In this document: piece by piece, positions 1-6,500 of the stretch
Position numbering within the stretch: the first letter of the stretch is position 1
Layout of the letters: each line of letters starts with the position of its first letter
Assembly: GCA_945878355.1 (NCBI GenBank)
Contig: CAMCTC010000130.1
Span: forward strand, 1 to 12,824
DNA: 12,824 bases
Reading direction: 5' to 3'
Source: Bordetella parapertussis
Lineage (GTDB): Bacteria; Pseudomonadota; Gammaproteobacteria; Burkholderiales; Burkholderiaceae_C
Position numbers and translations under genes: made by a program
The notes under the pieces: model-generated
Seen by the model: the letters and a program-made list of their open reading frames with translations, nothing else
The model's database searches: none
Told to the model about the DNA's origin: nothing

Positions 1-5
1 GCACG

Positions 6-809
6 TCAGCCCGGCACGATCTCGAACGCCGCACCATGGGTCTTGTCCAGCGCCAGCGCATGCGCGGCGGCAGTTCGCGGACCGCGCAGCGCCAGTCCGA
101 TCACCCCGGGCCCGCGCTCGTCGAGCCGGGCGCGCAGCGCGCTGCCGGCCTGCGCGCCAGGGCTGGGCGCGACCAGCAGCAGCGTTGCGCCGCCCAGCGG
201 CAAGGTCGCCAGCCGCAAGCCCAGACCGGGCACCGTGACGGGCTCGGTGCCGGTGTCAGCCTGTGCGCCCAGCAGTGCTCGGTAGCGCGTCAGGCTGGCG
301 TCGACGTCAGCCACCGCAACGGTGATCGAGGCAACCCCCTGCACACCGTTGGCATGCACCCGGACATCGCCCTCAGGCACCCGCAAGGCGCGCGCTGTGA
401 TGTCGCCGCACAGAAAAGGCAGATCCGGCGCCGGCGCGGTGCCGATCTGCCACTGCAGGCGTTCGCCGTCGGGTCTAAGCCTGCCGCCAGGCGACGGTCC
501 ACGGTAGTTGAGGCCACGGCCGCGCGCCGCGTCGATCACCGCGCCCATCTGGCTGGGCAGCAGCGCAAAGTCGACGAAACCCTGCAGGCCGCGCTCTGCC
601 GCGTAAGCCCAGCGGTGCCCGCTGTTGGGCTTCAGGAAAGCGATCAGCTCGAGATAGCTGCCGTCGGCAAAACCGACCAGCGCGTTGTGCGTCGCGCCCT
701 CGGCATGCTGGCCGCCGCGTTGCACGTTGAAGCCGATGGCGCTGAAGTCGGCGATGGCCACTTCAAGATCGGTGACATGGATCACCACATGGTCTAGCGA
801 GAGGGACAT
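6..809 (-). CDS. VOC family (glyoxalase-like domain) protein
   Basis: A 267-residue protein of the vicinal-oxygen-chelate fold, most like the glyoxalase-like-domain group. The N-terminus has the usual first beta strand with a candidate metal His (LDHVVIHV, H7), followed by a conserved SYLELIAF strand carrying Glu about residue 54. A second, more divergent VOC half begins near residue 157 (GVASITVAVADVDAS) and lacks the equivalent His, so only one half may hold metal. The length fits a two-module VOC protein. The ATG is preceded by a good AGGAG Shine-Dalgarno. It is the last gene of a minus-strand run, 71 bases downstream of the rhodanese gene, so it may act in the same thiol pathway. VOC proteins include isomerases, dioxygenases and lyases, and the reaction cannot be read from the sequence. 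Confidence 0.85.
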   Translation of the reverse strand: MSLSLDHVVIHVTDLEVAIADFSAIGFNVQRGGQHAEGATHNALVGFADGSYLELIAFLKPNSGHRWAYAAERGLQGFVDFALLPSQMGAVIDAARGRGLNYRGPSPGGRLRPDGERLQWQIGTAPAPDLPFLCGDITARALRVPEGDVRVHANGVQGVASITVAVADVDASLTRYRALLGAQADTGTEPVTVPGLGLRLATLPLGGATLLLVAPSPGAQAGSALRARLDERGPGVIGLALRGPRTAAAHALALDKTHGAAFEIVPG

Positions 810-880
810 CGGATCTCCTGGGGATGGTTATCGGGGCGAATGGCGCCGGGTCGGTCAGCCACCGGCGGTGTCGTTCTGGC

Positions 881-2494
881 TCAAGCTGCTGCCAGTACTT
901 GGAAGCCATGGGTGCCGTCGCGCCCTAGCTGTTCGACCAGGCCGTATTCCCAGTCGAGGTAGGCCTGCATCGCTTCGCGCGGCGCATCGGTGCCCTCGTA
1001 TGGCCGGCGGTAACGGTCGATCCGCGGGCTGGCCAGGCCAGCGTCGCCAGTCTCGACCGGCTGGCCTTCGGCGACCCAGGCGGTGTTGCCGCCGGCCAGC
1101 ACGGCCACCGGCAGGCGGGTCAGGCTAGCCAGATCGGCGGCGGCGAAACGCGCCAGCGCACCGCTGCCGCAGGTCGCGACGATGCGCTCGACATCGATTG
1201 CCGCCAGCAGGCTGGGCAGCAACTGCGTCAGTTGTGCGCGCAGCGCCCACCGCGCGCCGGGGACATGGGCCTTGACATGCTGGGCGCTGGGGGTGAAGTC
1301 CAGCACCAGCGTGCCGCGCTGCTGCGCCAGCTGCGCCGGCGTGACCAGCGTGACCTCGGGAAAAGCCTCGTGCGCGGGTTGCCAGGGCCCCGTCTGGCTG
1401 AATTGGGCTGGATCGGTCAACCAGCCGACCTGCCAGCCCAGCTGGGCCAGCCAGTGCGCGGTGATCGCCGCGCGAACACCGTCGGTCTCGGGCCCGCCGT
1501 CGGCGAGCACGATGCGCGCGCCACGCACCGCGGCGAACACATCGGTTTCTTGCACCAGCTGGCCGCCTGGTGCGCTGCCGAAACCGGGCAGGTGGCCGGC
1601 GGCGTATTCCTCGGGCGTGCGCACATCCCAGCAGTAAAGCGTGCGGCTGGTGTCGGCCTGCCAGGTGGCCAGCCCGGCAGCGCTCAAGCGCTGCGCGCCG
1701 GCGCGGTCGGCCAAAGCCTGGGCCGATGCGCGTGCCGCGGCTAGGCCCGCCGCGCTGGCCGGTCCAAAGCGGCGCTGCTGGCCATGGGTTAGTGCCTGGC
1801 CGGCCAGGGTCCAGCCTATCGTGCCGTTGCGCAGCGCCGCCACCGGGTTGGGGATGCCGGCGTTGACCAGCGACTGGGTGCCGATGATGCTGCGGGTTCG
1901 GCCGGCACAGTTGACGATCACCCGGGTCGCCGGATCGGGCGCCAGGTCTCGCACGTGCAGCACCAGTTCGGCCCCGGGCACGCTGGTGCTGGTGGGGATG
2001 CTCATGGTCTGGTACTCGTCGAATCGACGCGCGTCGAGCACCACCACGTTGGCACCGCTGTCTATCAGCGACTGGACTGCCTCGGCCGACAGCGAGGGTG
2101 TGTGCCGCTCGTGCTCGACCAACTCGCCGAAGGACTTGCTCGGCACGTTGACGTCGCGAAAAACCTCGCCGCCGCTGGCGCACCAAGCGGCCAGACCGTT
2201 GCCATCCGGGCTGGCCAGCAGGTGGACTCGGCTGTAACCCATGGCTTGCAGCTTGCGCGCCGCGCCAGCTGCCAGGCCTTCGCCGGCGTCGTAGACGGCG
2301 ATCGGCACATCGCGGCGCGGCAGGCGCCAGGGCGCGTCGAGCTCGATCCGGCCAGCCGAGAGTTGCACCGCGAACAGCGGGTGTTGTTGCGCGTAGGGGT
2401 CTTCCTCGCGGACATCGATCAAGGCGATTTCGGTCTTGGCGAGCAAGGCCGCTCGAATGGCCTCGGGCGACAGCGTGGGCAGGGCATCGGACAT
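881..2494 (-). CDS. Four-domain rhodanese-like sulfurtransferase
   Basis: A 537-residue protein built of four tandem rhodanese-like domains, about residues 7-110, 133-240, 267-365 and 382-478. Rhodaneses move sulfane sulfur through a Cys persulfide. Domain 2 has a proper active loop (C196-AGRTRS) and domain 4 has a loop with Cys (C442-GSGA). Domains 1 and 3 have no Cys at that position (YDAGEG about 68-73; ADGGPE about 331-336) and are probably non-catalytic. Each domain keeps the conserved strand before the loop (for example ALIDVREED, VVLDARRFDE, YCWDVRTPEEY). The ATG at 2494 overlaps the TGA of the upstream thiol dioxygenase by one base; a GTG one codon earlier is also possible. The tight overlap implies translational coupling, and suggests it handles sulfur released from, or bound to, the dioxygenase substrate. 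No signal peptide, so cytoplasmic. Confidence 0.9.
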   Translation of the reverse strand: MSDALPTLSPEAIRAALLAKTEIALIDVREEDPYAQQHPLFAVQLSAGRIELDAPWRLPRRDVPIAVYDAGEGLAAGAARKLQAMGYSRVHLLASPDGNGLAAWCASGGEVFRDVNVPSKSFGELVEHERHTPSLSAEAVQSLIDSGANVVVLDARRFDEYQTMSIPTSTSVPGAELVLHVRDLAPDPATRVIVNCAGRTRSIIGTQSLVNAGIPNPVAALRNGTIGWTLAGQALTHGQQRRFGPASAAGLAAARASAQALADRAGAQRLSAAGLATWQADTSRTLYCWDVRTPEEYAAGHLPGFGSAPGGQLVQETDVFAAVRGARIVLADGGPETDGVRAAITAHWLAQLGWQVGWLTDPAQFSQTGPWQPAHEAFPEVTLVTPAQLAQQRGTLVLDFTPSAQHVKAHVPGARWALRAQLTQLLPSLLAAIDVERIVATCGSGALARFAAADLASLTRLPVAVLAGGNTAWVAEGQPVETGDAGLASPRIDRYRRPYEGTDAPREAMQAYLDWEYGLVEQLGRDGTHGFQVLAAA

Positions 2495-3084
2495 CACGGG
2501 TTTTCCTTGGATCGATCCCAGAGATTGGGCACGCTGGTGTTGGAGTAGCCCGACACAAAGGGCTTGCGGCTGCCGTCCTCGACATAGACCCAGCGATGCA
2601 CCGCGCCGATGTTGGCGCCGTAGACATGGATGCTGACCGAGGTGTGGTCGGCCCAGGCATTGCTGACCTGGTGGATGTCGCCGATGCTGGGCGACACCGC
2701 CTCGACCTGGCCGGGCTGCAAGGTCACCGCGTCGCCTTGGGCCTGCAAGCGACCGCCGGCGTCGAAGCCGAAGGGCTGGGCTGTCTCCTGGCCCCGCAAC
2801 ATGCCGATCAGGCCCCAGACCTGGTGGTCGTGTACCGGTGTGCGCTGGCCCGGGCCCCAGACGAAGCTGACCACCGAGAAGCGCTCCAGCGGATCAGCGT
2901 GCAGCAGGTACTGGCGGTAGAACTCCGGGTGCGGCTGCGCCAATTCATCGGGTAGCCAGTCGTCGCGTGCCACCAATTTGGCAAGCTCTGGCCTGACGGC
3001 GGCCAGCATTTCGGGCTCGTTGTGGTGCTGGTCAGCCAGGTGGGTGACAGCGACCACGAAATCGCGCAAGGGCGAATTGCTCAC
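2494..3084 (-). CDS. Cupin thiol dioxygenase, Gln-type (3-mercaptopropionate/cysteine dioxygenase family)
   Basis: A 196-residue non-haem iron cupin that would oxidise a thiol to a sulfinate with O2. Visible landmarks are the iron ligands H85 and H87 (TPVHDHQVWG), third ligand H138 (GDIHQVSN), and the second-sphere Ser-His-Tyr set S151, H153, Y155 (SVSIHVYG). By motif alignment with rat cysteine dioxygenase, Q58 (YRQYLLHAD) sits where Arg60 binds the cysteine carboxylate, and G91 sits where Cys93 makes the Cys-Tyr crosslink. Gln at this place marks the bacterial group containing 3-mercaptopropionate dioxygenases, so that activity is favoured over cysteine. The start is GTG, supported by GGAG (minus strand, 3091-3094) six bases upstream and by the conserved N-terminus. 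Its stop overlaps the rhodanese start, and it lies 72 bases downstream of the amidotransferase-like gene in the same direction. Confidence 0.9.
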   Translation of the reverse strand: MSNSPLRDFVVAVTHLADQHHNEPEMLAAVRPELAKLVARDDWLPDELAQPHPEFYRQYLLHADPLERFSVVSFVWGPGQRTPVHDHQVWGLIGMLRGQETAQPFGFDAGGRLQAQGDAVTLQPGQVEAVSPSIGDIHQVSNAWADHTSVSIHVYGANIGAVHRWVYVEDGSRKPFVSGYSNTSVPNLWDRSKENP

Positions 3085-3156
3085 GTCGTTCTCCAGTAAA
3101 GGCAGGGCCTGGCCCGCCGAAGTGTTGATTTTGGCTGCGGCTTGCGCCTGGTGACC

Positions 3157-3873
3157 TCAGCCCACAGCCGCTTGGTCGAAGAACTGCGCGACCCAGCGCA
3201 TCATCAGCGCAGCGTCGACCGGGCGACTGACTTGATCAAGGGCCCGCTGCAAGGCCTGGGGCGCCATCGTCGGGGCCATCTCGTCGAGCAGGTCGTCCAT
3301 GAAGGCACGGCTGAACTCCGGGTGGAACTGGGTCGCGAAGACCTTGCTGCCGATCGCGTAAGCCGCGACCGGACAGACCTCGTCGCCGCTGAGCACCGTC
3401 GCGCCCGGCGGTAGTTCGACGACCTGGTCTTCGTGCGCTGCGTACAGCGTGACGGACTGTTGGGCCGGCTGCATCCAGGCCGCGTGTTGCGAAAACTGGG
3501 TCGTGACCGCGCCGACACGCATGCCGATGCTCGACCGCCCCACCCGTCCGCCCAGCGCGCTGGCGATCAGCTGGTGGCCAAAGCAGATGCCGAACACCGG
3601 ACGGGCGGCCGCGTGCAGCGCGCGCACCACGGCCTCGAGCTGCCGGATCCAGGCGCTGTCGTCGTTCACCGACGCCGGGCTGCCGGTGATCACCACGCCG
3701 TCGTACACGGTCGCATCCGGTGGCCAGTGGCCCTCGCTGACGCGCCAGGTGTCGAACTGCCAATCCGGCCGCCAAGCCAGCAGCCCCGCAGCAACCTTGG
3801 CGCCATCGTTGGGGTGGCGTGCGGCCGAGTCGGCAGACTCCTCGAAGGTGGTGAGAACGGCGATTCTTCGCAT
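3157..3873 (-). CDS. Class I glutamine amidotransferase-like protein
   Basis: A 238-residue stand-alone class I GATase domain with a full catalytic triad: C97 in the nucleophile elbow (FGICFGHQL), H184 and E186 (ATQFHPEF). Such domains hydrolyse the gamma-amide of glutamine, or in some stand-alone members a gamma-glutamyl peptide bond. There is no synthetase domain attached and none adjacent, so a gamma-glutamyl hydrolase role is plausible. The ATG at 3873 gives the family's usual start (MRRIAVLTTFE). The frame stays open upstream to 3969, but that extension is low-complexity Arg/Ala and unlike the family. No strong Shine-Dalgarno is seen. It appears to be the first gene of the minus-strand operon ahead of the thiol dioxygenase, which suggests that it acts on a sulfur compound; that is inference. 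Confidence 0.85.
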   Translation of the reverse strand: MRRIAVLTTFEESADSAARHPNDGAKVAAGLLAWRPDWQFDTWRVSEGHWPPDATVYDGVVITGSPASVNDDSAWIRQLEAVVRALHAAARPVFGICFGHQLIASALGGRVGRSSIGMRVGAVTTQFSQHAAWMQPAQQSVTLYAAHEDQVVELPPGATVLSGDEVCPVAAYAIGSKVFATQFHPEFSRAFMDDLLDEMAPTMAPQALQRALDQVSRPVDAALMMRWVAQFFDQAAVG

Positions 3874-4010
3874 GATGGGGCGAGAGTATGACTCGCGCGC
3901 CGGCCGGCGGCGGGCGGCGGGTCCGGCGGCAACAGCCGGTCGGTGCTGGCCAGCGGCCTTTGCCAACAACGGCTATGGTCGGCAGTTGGCGCGTGTCGGC
4001 CTTGCCTTGC

Positions 4011-4026
4011 TCGACCGGTCGGTCGA
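4011..4026. promoter_or_regulatory. Candidate operator dyad in divergent intergenic region
   Basis: The 214 bases between the divergent amidotransferase-like and SDR genes contain an inverted repeat with arms TCGACC and GGTCGA separated by four bases. Its core, CGACCGGTCG, is a perfect 10-base palindrome. Placement about 60 bases before the SDR start and about 140 before the other start would suit a shared regulator. No regulator gene is adjacent and no clear -35/-10 pair was recognised, so this is only a candidate. Confidence 0.3.
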
Positions 4027-4046
4027 TGGGCGATGATGTTCTTTCT

Positions 4047-4064
4047 GGGGCCATTCCGGGCCCC
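4047..4064 (+). other. Hairpin in SDR leader
   Basis: A six-base-pair GC stem (GGGGCC/GGCCCC) with a six-base loop lies 11 bases before the GAGGAG ribosome-binding site of the SDR gene. It could affect translation or transcription into the SDR-globin pair. No T-run follows, so a terminator is unlikely. Confidence 0.3.
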
Positions 4065-4087
4065 TTCCACAAGCTGAGGAGTCTTTG

Positions 4088-4852
4088 ATGCGAGATCTCA
4101 AGAACAAGGTGGCCTGGATCACCGGTGCCGGCAGCGGCATTGGCGCAGGCGCGGCGTTGGCGCTGGCCGGGGCCGGCATGCGGCTGGTGCTGTCGGGCCG
4201 GCGCGAGGCCGAGCTGAACAAGGTGGCGGCGCAGGTCGTGGCCGCTGGTGGCCAGGCCCGCGTCGCGGTGCTCGACGTGGCCAATGCCGACGCGGCGCAA
4301 GCGGTGGCTGATGGCATCGCCGCCCAGGAAGGGCGGCTGGACTTGCTGCTCAACAGCGCCGGCCTGAACATCAAGGCCCGCAACTGGAAGCACCTGCAGC
4401 GTGATGCCTGGGACGAGGTGCTCAACGTCGACCTGAACGGCACTTTCTACACCTGCCATGCTGTACTGCCGATGATGCGGGCGCAGCGCGACGGCCTGAT
4501 CATCAATGTCTCCTCCTGGGCCGGCCGGCAGGTCAGCGCCATGACCGGGCCGGCGTACAGCGCGGCCAAGTTCGGCGTCAACGCGATGACCGAGAGCCTG
4601 AACATCGAGGAGGGGCGGCACGGCATCCGCGCCACCGCGATGTGCCCGGGCGAGGTTGCCACGCCCATCTTGGACAAGCGGCCGATCCCGGTCAGCGCCG
4701 AGGAGCGGGCGCGCATGGTGCAGTCCGACGACTGTGGTGAGCTGGTGCTGTTCCTGGCGCGGTTGCCGGCCCATGTCTGCATCAACGACGTGACCATCAG
4801 TCCGACCTGGAACCGCGCCTACGTTGCCCAGGCGGCGACGATACCGGCGTGA
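4088..4852 (+). CDS. SDR family NAD(P)-dependent oxidoreductase
   Basis: A 254-residue classical short-chain dehydrogenase/reductase. The cofactor motif TGAGSGIG is at about 12-19, NSAG at 89-92, the catalytic Ser at S143 (INVSSWAG), and Y157/K161 in YSAAK. Arg residues after the second strand (SGRRE, 37-40) suggest NADP(H). The position of the fourth tetrad residue, usually Asn, reads Asp (NVDLNG, D115), a variant that may still be functional. The ATG start follows GAGGAG (4076-4081) at six bases; an in-frame TTG one codon earlier is less likely. The substrate cannot be told; the sequence resembles 3-oxoacyl-ACP-reductase-like SDRs. Its TGA overlaps the GTG start of the globin gene by four bases (GTGA), so the two are probably co-translated. 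It is divergent from the thiol operon. Confidence 0.92.
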   Translation: MRDLKNKVAWITGAGSGIGAGAALALAGAGMRLVLSGRREAELNKVAAQVVAAGGQARVAVLDVANADAAQAVADGIAAQEGRLDLLLNSAGLNIKARNWKHLQRDAWDEVLNVDLNGTFYTCHAVLPMMRAQRDGLIINVSSWAGRQVSAMTGPAYSAAKFGVNAMTESLNIEEGRHGIRATAMCPGEVATPILDKRPIPVSAEERARMVQSDDCGELVLFLARLPAHVCINDVTISPTWNRAYVAQAATIPA

Positions 4853-5244
4853 GCCTGACGCTGCTGCTGGAGCACTCGCTGGAGTTGGTCGCCGAGCGTA
4901 TCGGCGACCCTGCGCCGCGGGTCTTCGAGCGCCTGTTCCTAGAGGCGCCAGACCTGTTGGCTTTGTTCAGCAACGATGCCAGTGGCAGCGTTCGTGGCGA
5001 GATGTTCCTGCGTGCGCTGGAGTGCTTGCAGGACGGCGCCGGTGCGGGCCGGTTTGCGACCGGGCTGGTCGCGGCCGAACACCTGAGCCACCAGGTCTAC
5101 GGCGTGACGACGGCTCAATTCGAGCGCTTCTTCGAGATCATCGTCGCGGTGTTCCGCGACGCGTTGGGGACCGATTGGACGCCAGACATCGACGCGGCCT
5201 GGCAGGTCGCGCTGCGGCGTCTGCGGGTGGGCGCCGCAGCTTGA
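4849..5244 (+). CDS. Single-domain globin-like haem protein
   Basis: A 131-residue protein with the length and helical pattern of a bacterial single-domain globin. The proximal haem ligand is best placed at H81 (HLSHQVYGV), matching the F-helix pattern of flavohaemoglobins. The CD1 Phe would be F40 (LLALFSND), and the GTDWTPDIDAAWQVAL stretch matches the usual end of helix G and helix H. Aligned by eye to E. coli Hmp, the distal positions become Phe (B10, F26), Val (E7, V48) and Met (E11, M52), so the pocket would be hydrophobic instead of Tyr/Gln. There is no reductase domain. The GTG start overlaps the SDR stop, implying coupled translation and perhaps a redox or oxygen/NO-linked partnership with the SDR. 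The family call is by motif and pattern; the distal residue assignment is less certain. Confidence 0.75.
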   Translation: MSLTLLLEHSLELVAERIGDPAPRVFERLFLEAPDLLALFSNDASGSVRGEMFLRALECLQDGAGAGRFATGLVAAEHLSHQVYGVTTAQFERFFEIIVAVFRDALGTDWTPDIDAAWQVALRRLRVGAAA

Positions 5245-5331
5245 TCAGGCCTCTTCGGCGGGCTGCGCAAGCCTCAGTCAAGCAACGCATTGCGTGTCGA
5301 TCATCGCTGCGGAAAATCGGCTGAGCCAGCC

Positions 5332-5351
5332 ACCGGCTAGCATCGGCCGGT
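5332..5351. repeat. Short inverted repeat upstream of the Bug gene
   Basis: ACCGGC and GCCGGT form a perfect six-base-pair stem with an eight-base loop, between the globin stop (5244) and the solute-binding protein start (5406). A second small dyad, ACGCA-T-TGCGT, is at 5285-5295. Either could be an operator or a weak terminator. No convincing promoter hexamers were seen in this 161-base gap. Confidence 0.25.
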
Positions 5352-5405
5352 CTGAGGGATCCGCGGACCACCCACCAGACCCACCTAACTCAGAGAGTCG
5401 ACGCC

Positions 5406-6383
5406 ATGAAATCACTGACATCCCTCACGTCGGCCACGTTGCTGACGCTTGCGCTGATCACGCCGCAGCATCTGCAGGCCCAGCCGTATCCGAGCAAACC
5501 GGTGCGCCTGGTCGTGCCCTACGCTCCGGGCGGTGCCACCGACATCATTTCCCGCGCCTCAGCCATCGAACTGAGCAAGACGCTCGGCCAGTCGGTCGTC
5601 GTCGACAACCGTCCGGGCGCCGGTGGCAATGTCGGCGCCGAGATGGCAGCGAAATCTGCGCCAGACGGCTACACCATGCTGATGTCCGCCAGCAGCCTGC
5701 ACGGCATCACACCGTTTCTGTACAGCAAGCTCAACTACGACCCGAACAAGGACCTGGCACCGGTCATCGTCTTCGCCTCGTTCGCCAATGTGCTGGTGCT
5801 GAACCCGGGGGTCAAAGCCAACTCGCTGAAGGAGTTGATCGCGCTCGTCAAGGCGCAGCCGGGCAAGCTCGCCTGCGCCTCGAGCGGCAGCGGCTCGACA
5901 ATCCACATGTCGTGCGAGATGTTCAAGCAGATGCTTGGGCTGGACATCACCCATGTGCCGTACCGGGGCAGCGGTCCGGCCTTGACCGACCTGCTGGGCG
6001 GTCAGGTGCAAATGATGTTCGACAACATCCCTTCGGCGATTTCGCACATTCGCTCGGGCAAGCTGCGCGCGCTGGCCACCACCGGACCGGTGCGCTCCGT
6101 GACACTGCCCGAGTTGCCGACGATGATCGAGGCGGGCCTGCCCGGCTACGAGTCGACCGCTTGGTTCGGCCTGGCGATGCCTGCGGGCACACCGAAGGAG
6201 ATCATTGTCCGGATGAATGCCGAGGGTCAGAAGGCCGCCAAGGCGCCTGACTTCGTCAAGCGCATGAGCGACCTGGGTTACGAGATCGTCGGCGGCACGC
6301 CGGAGCAGATGGCCTCGATGATCCAGGATGAGATCAAGCGCTGGGGCCCGATCGTGAAGGCGTCTGGCGCGAAGGTGGACTAG
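5406..6383 (+). CDS. Bug-family tripartite tricarboxylate transporter substrate-binding protein
   Basis: A 325-residue periplasmic solute-binding protein of the Bug/TctC family. A signal peptide runs to about residue 25 (cleavage LQA-QPYPS), followed by the family start KPVRLVVPY and the ligand-loop signature YAPGGATDIISR with D46. Further family marks are VVDNRPGAGGN, PDGYTM, VPYRGSGPAL and GGQVQMMFDN. These proteins capture carboxylates or related small molecules for TctAB-type transporters. No tctA or tctB membrane gene lies in the window, so it is an orphan, as is common for the expanded Bug families of Burkholderiales. The start is fixed by the signal peptide; only a weak AGAG ribosome-binding sequence precedes it. 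A zinc peptidase-like gene follows, which may act on the ligand. The ligand is unknown. Confidence 0.95.
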   Translation: MKSLTSLTSATLLTLALITPQHLQAQPYPSKPVRLVVPYAPGGATDIISRASAIELSKTLGQSVVVDNRPGAGGNVGAEMAAKSAPDGYTMLMSASSLHGITPFLYSKLNYDPNKDLAPVIVFASFANVLVLNPGVKANSLKELIALVKAQPGKLACASSGSGSTIHMSCEMFKQMLGLDITHVPYRGSGPALTDLLGGQVQMMFDNIPSAISHIRSGKLRALATTGPVRSVTLPELPTMIEAGLPGYESTAWFGLAMPAGTPKEIIVRMNAEGQKAAKAPDFVKRMSDLGYEIVGGTPEQMASMIQDEIKRWGPIVKASGAKVD

Positions 6384-6393
6384 CCTGGAGCGG

Positions 6394-6431
6394 CGGCCGA
6401 CCGCAAAGCGCCGTCAAGACGAGGTCGGCCG
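6394..6431. repeat. Inverted repeat/hairpin after the Bug gene
   Basis: Perfect nine-base arms CGGCCGACC (6394-6402) and GGTCGGCCG (6423-6431) enclose a 20-base loop, starting ten bases after the Bug stop. There is no T-run, so it is not a standard intrinsic terminator; it may act as an mRNA-stabilising or attenuating hairpin between the two genes, or as a binding site. Confidence 0.4.
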
Positions 6432-6500
6432 GCACCCAGGAATTCCCGGATCACCGCAAGCCCTGTCACTGCCGATACTGTGCCGGCAGGCCAACCCGCG

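Noticed and set aside
36..797. 253-codon plus-strand frame opposite the VOC gene
   Set aside because: Shadow of the VOC gene; no domain or ribosome-binding site.
1125..2660. 511-codon open frame on the minus strand over the rhodanese gene
   Set aside because: Same strand, different frame; composition is Arg/Ala-rich with no recognisable domain, and it also overlaps the dioxygenase gene.
3874..3969. 32-residue N-terminal extension of the amidotransferase-like protein
   Set aside because: The added residues are Arg/Ala-rich and not family-like; the ATG at 3873 gives the conserved first strand.
3236..4774. 512-codon open frame on the minus strand
   Set aside because: It crosses the divergent gap and runs opposite the SDR and out of frame with the GATase gene. 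Both real genes have conserved motifs; this frame has none.
5294..6250. 318-codon plus-strand frame over the Bug gene
   Set aside because: Frame-shifted shadow of the Bug gene, which has signal peptide and family motifs in its own frame.
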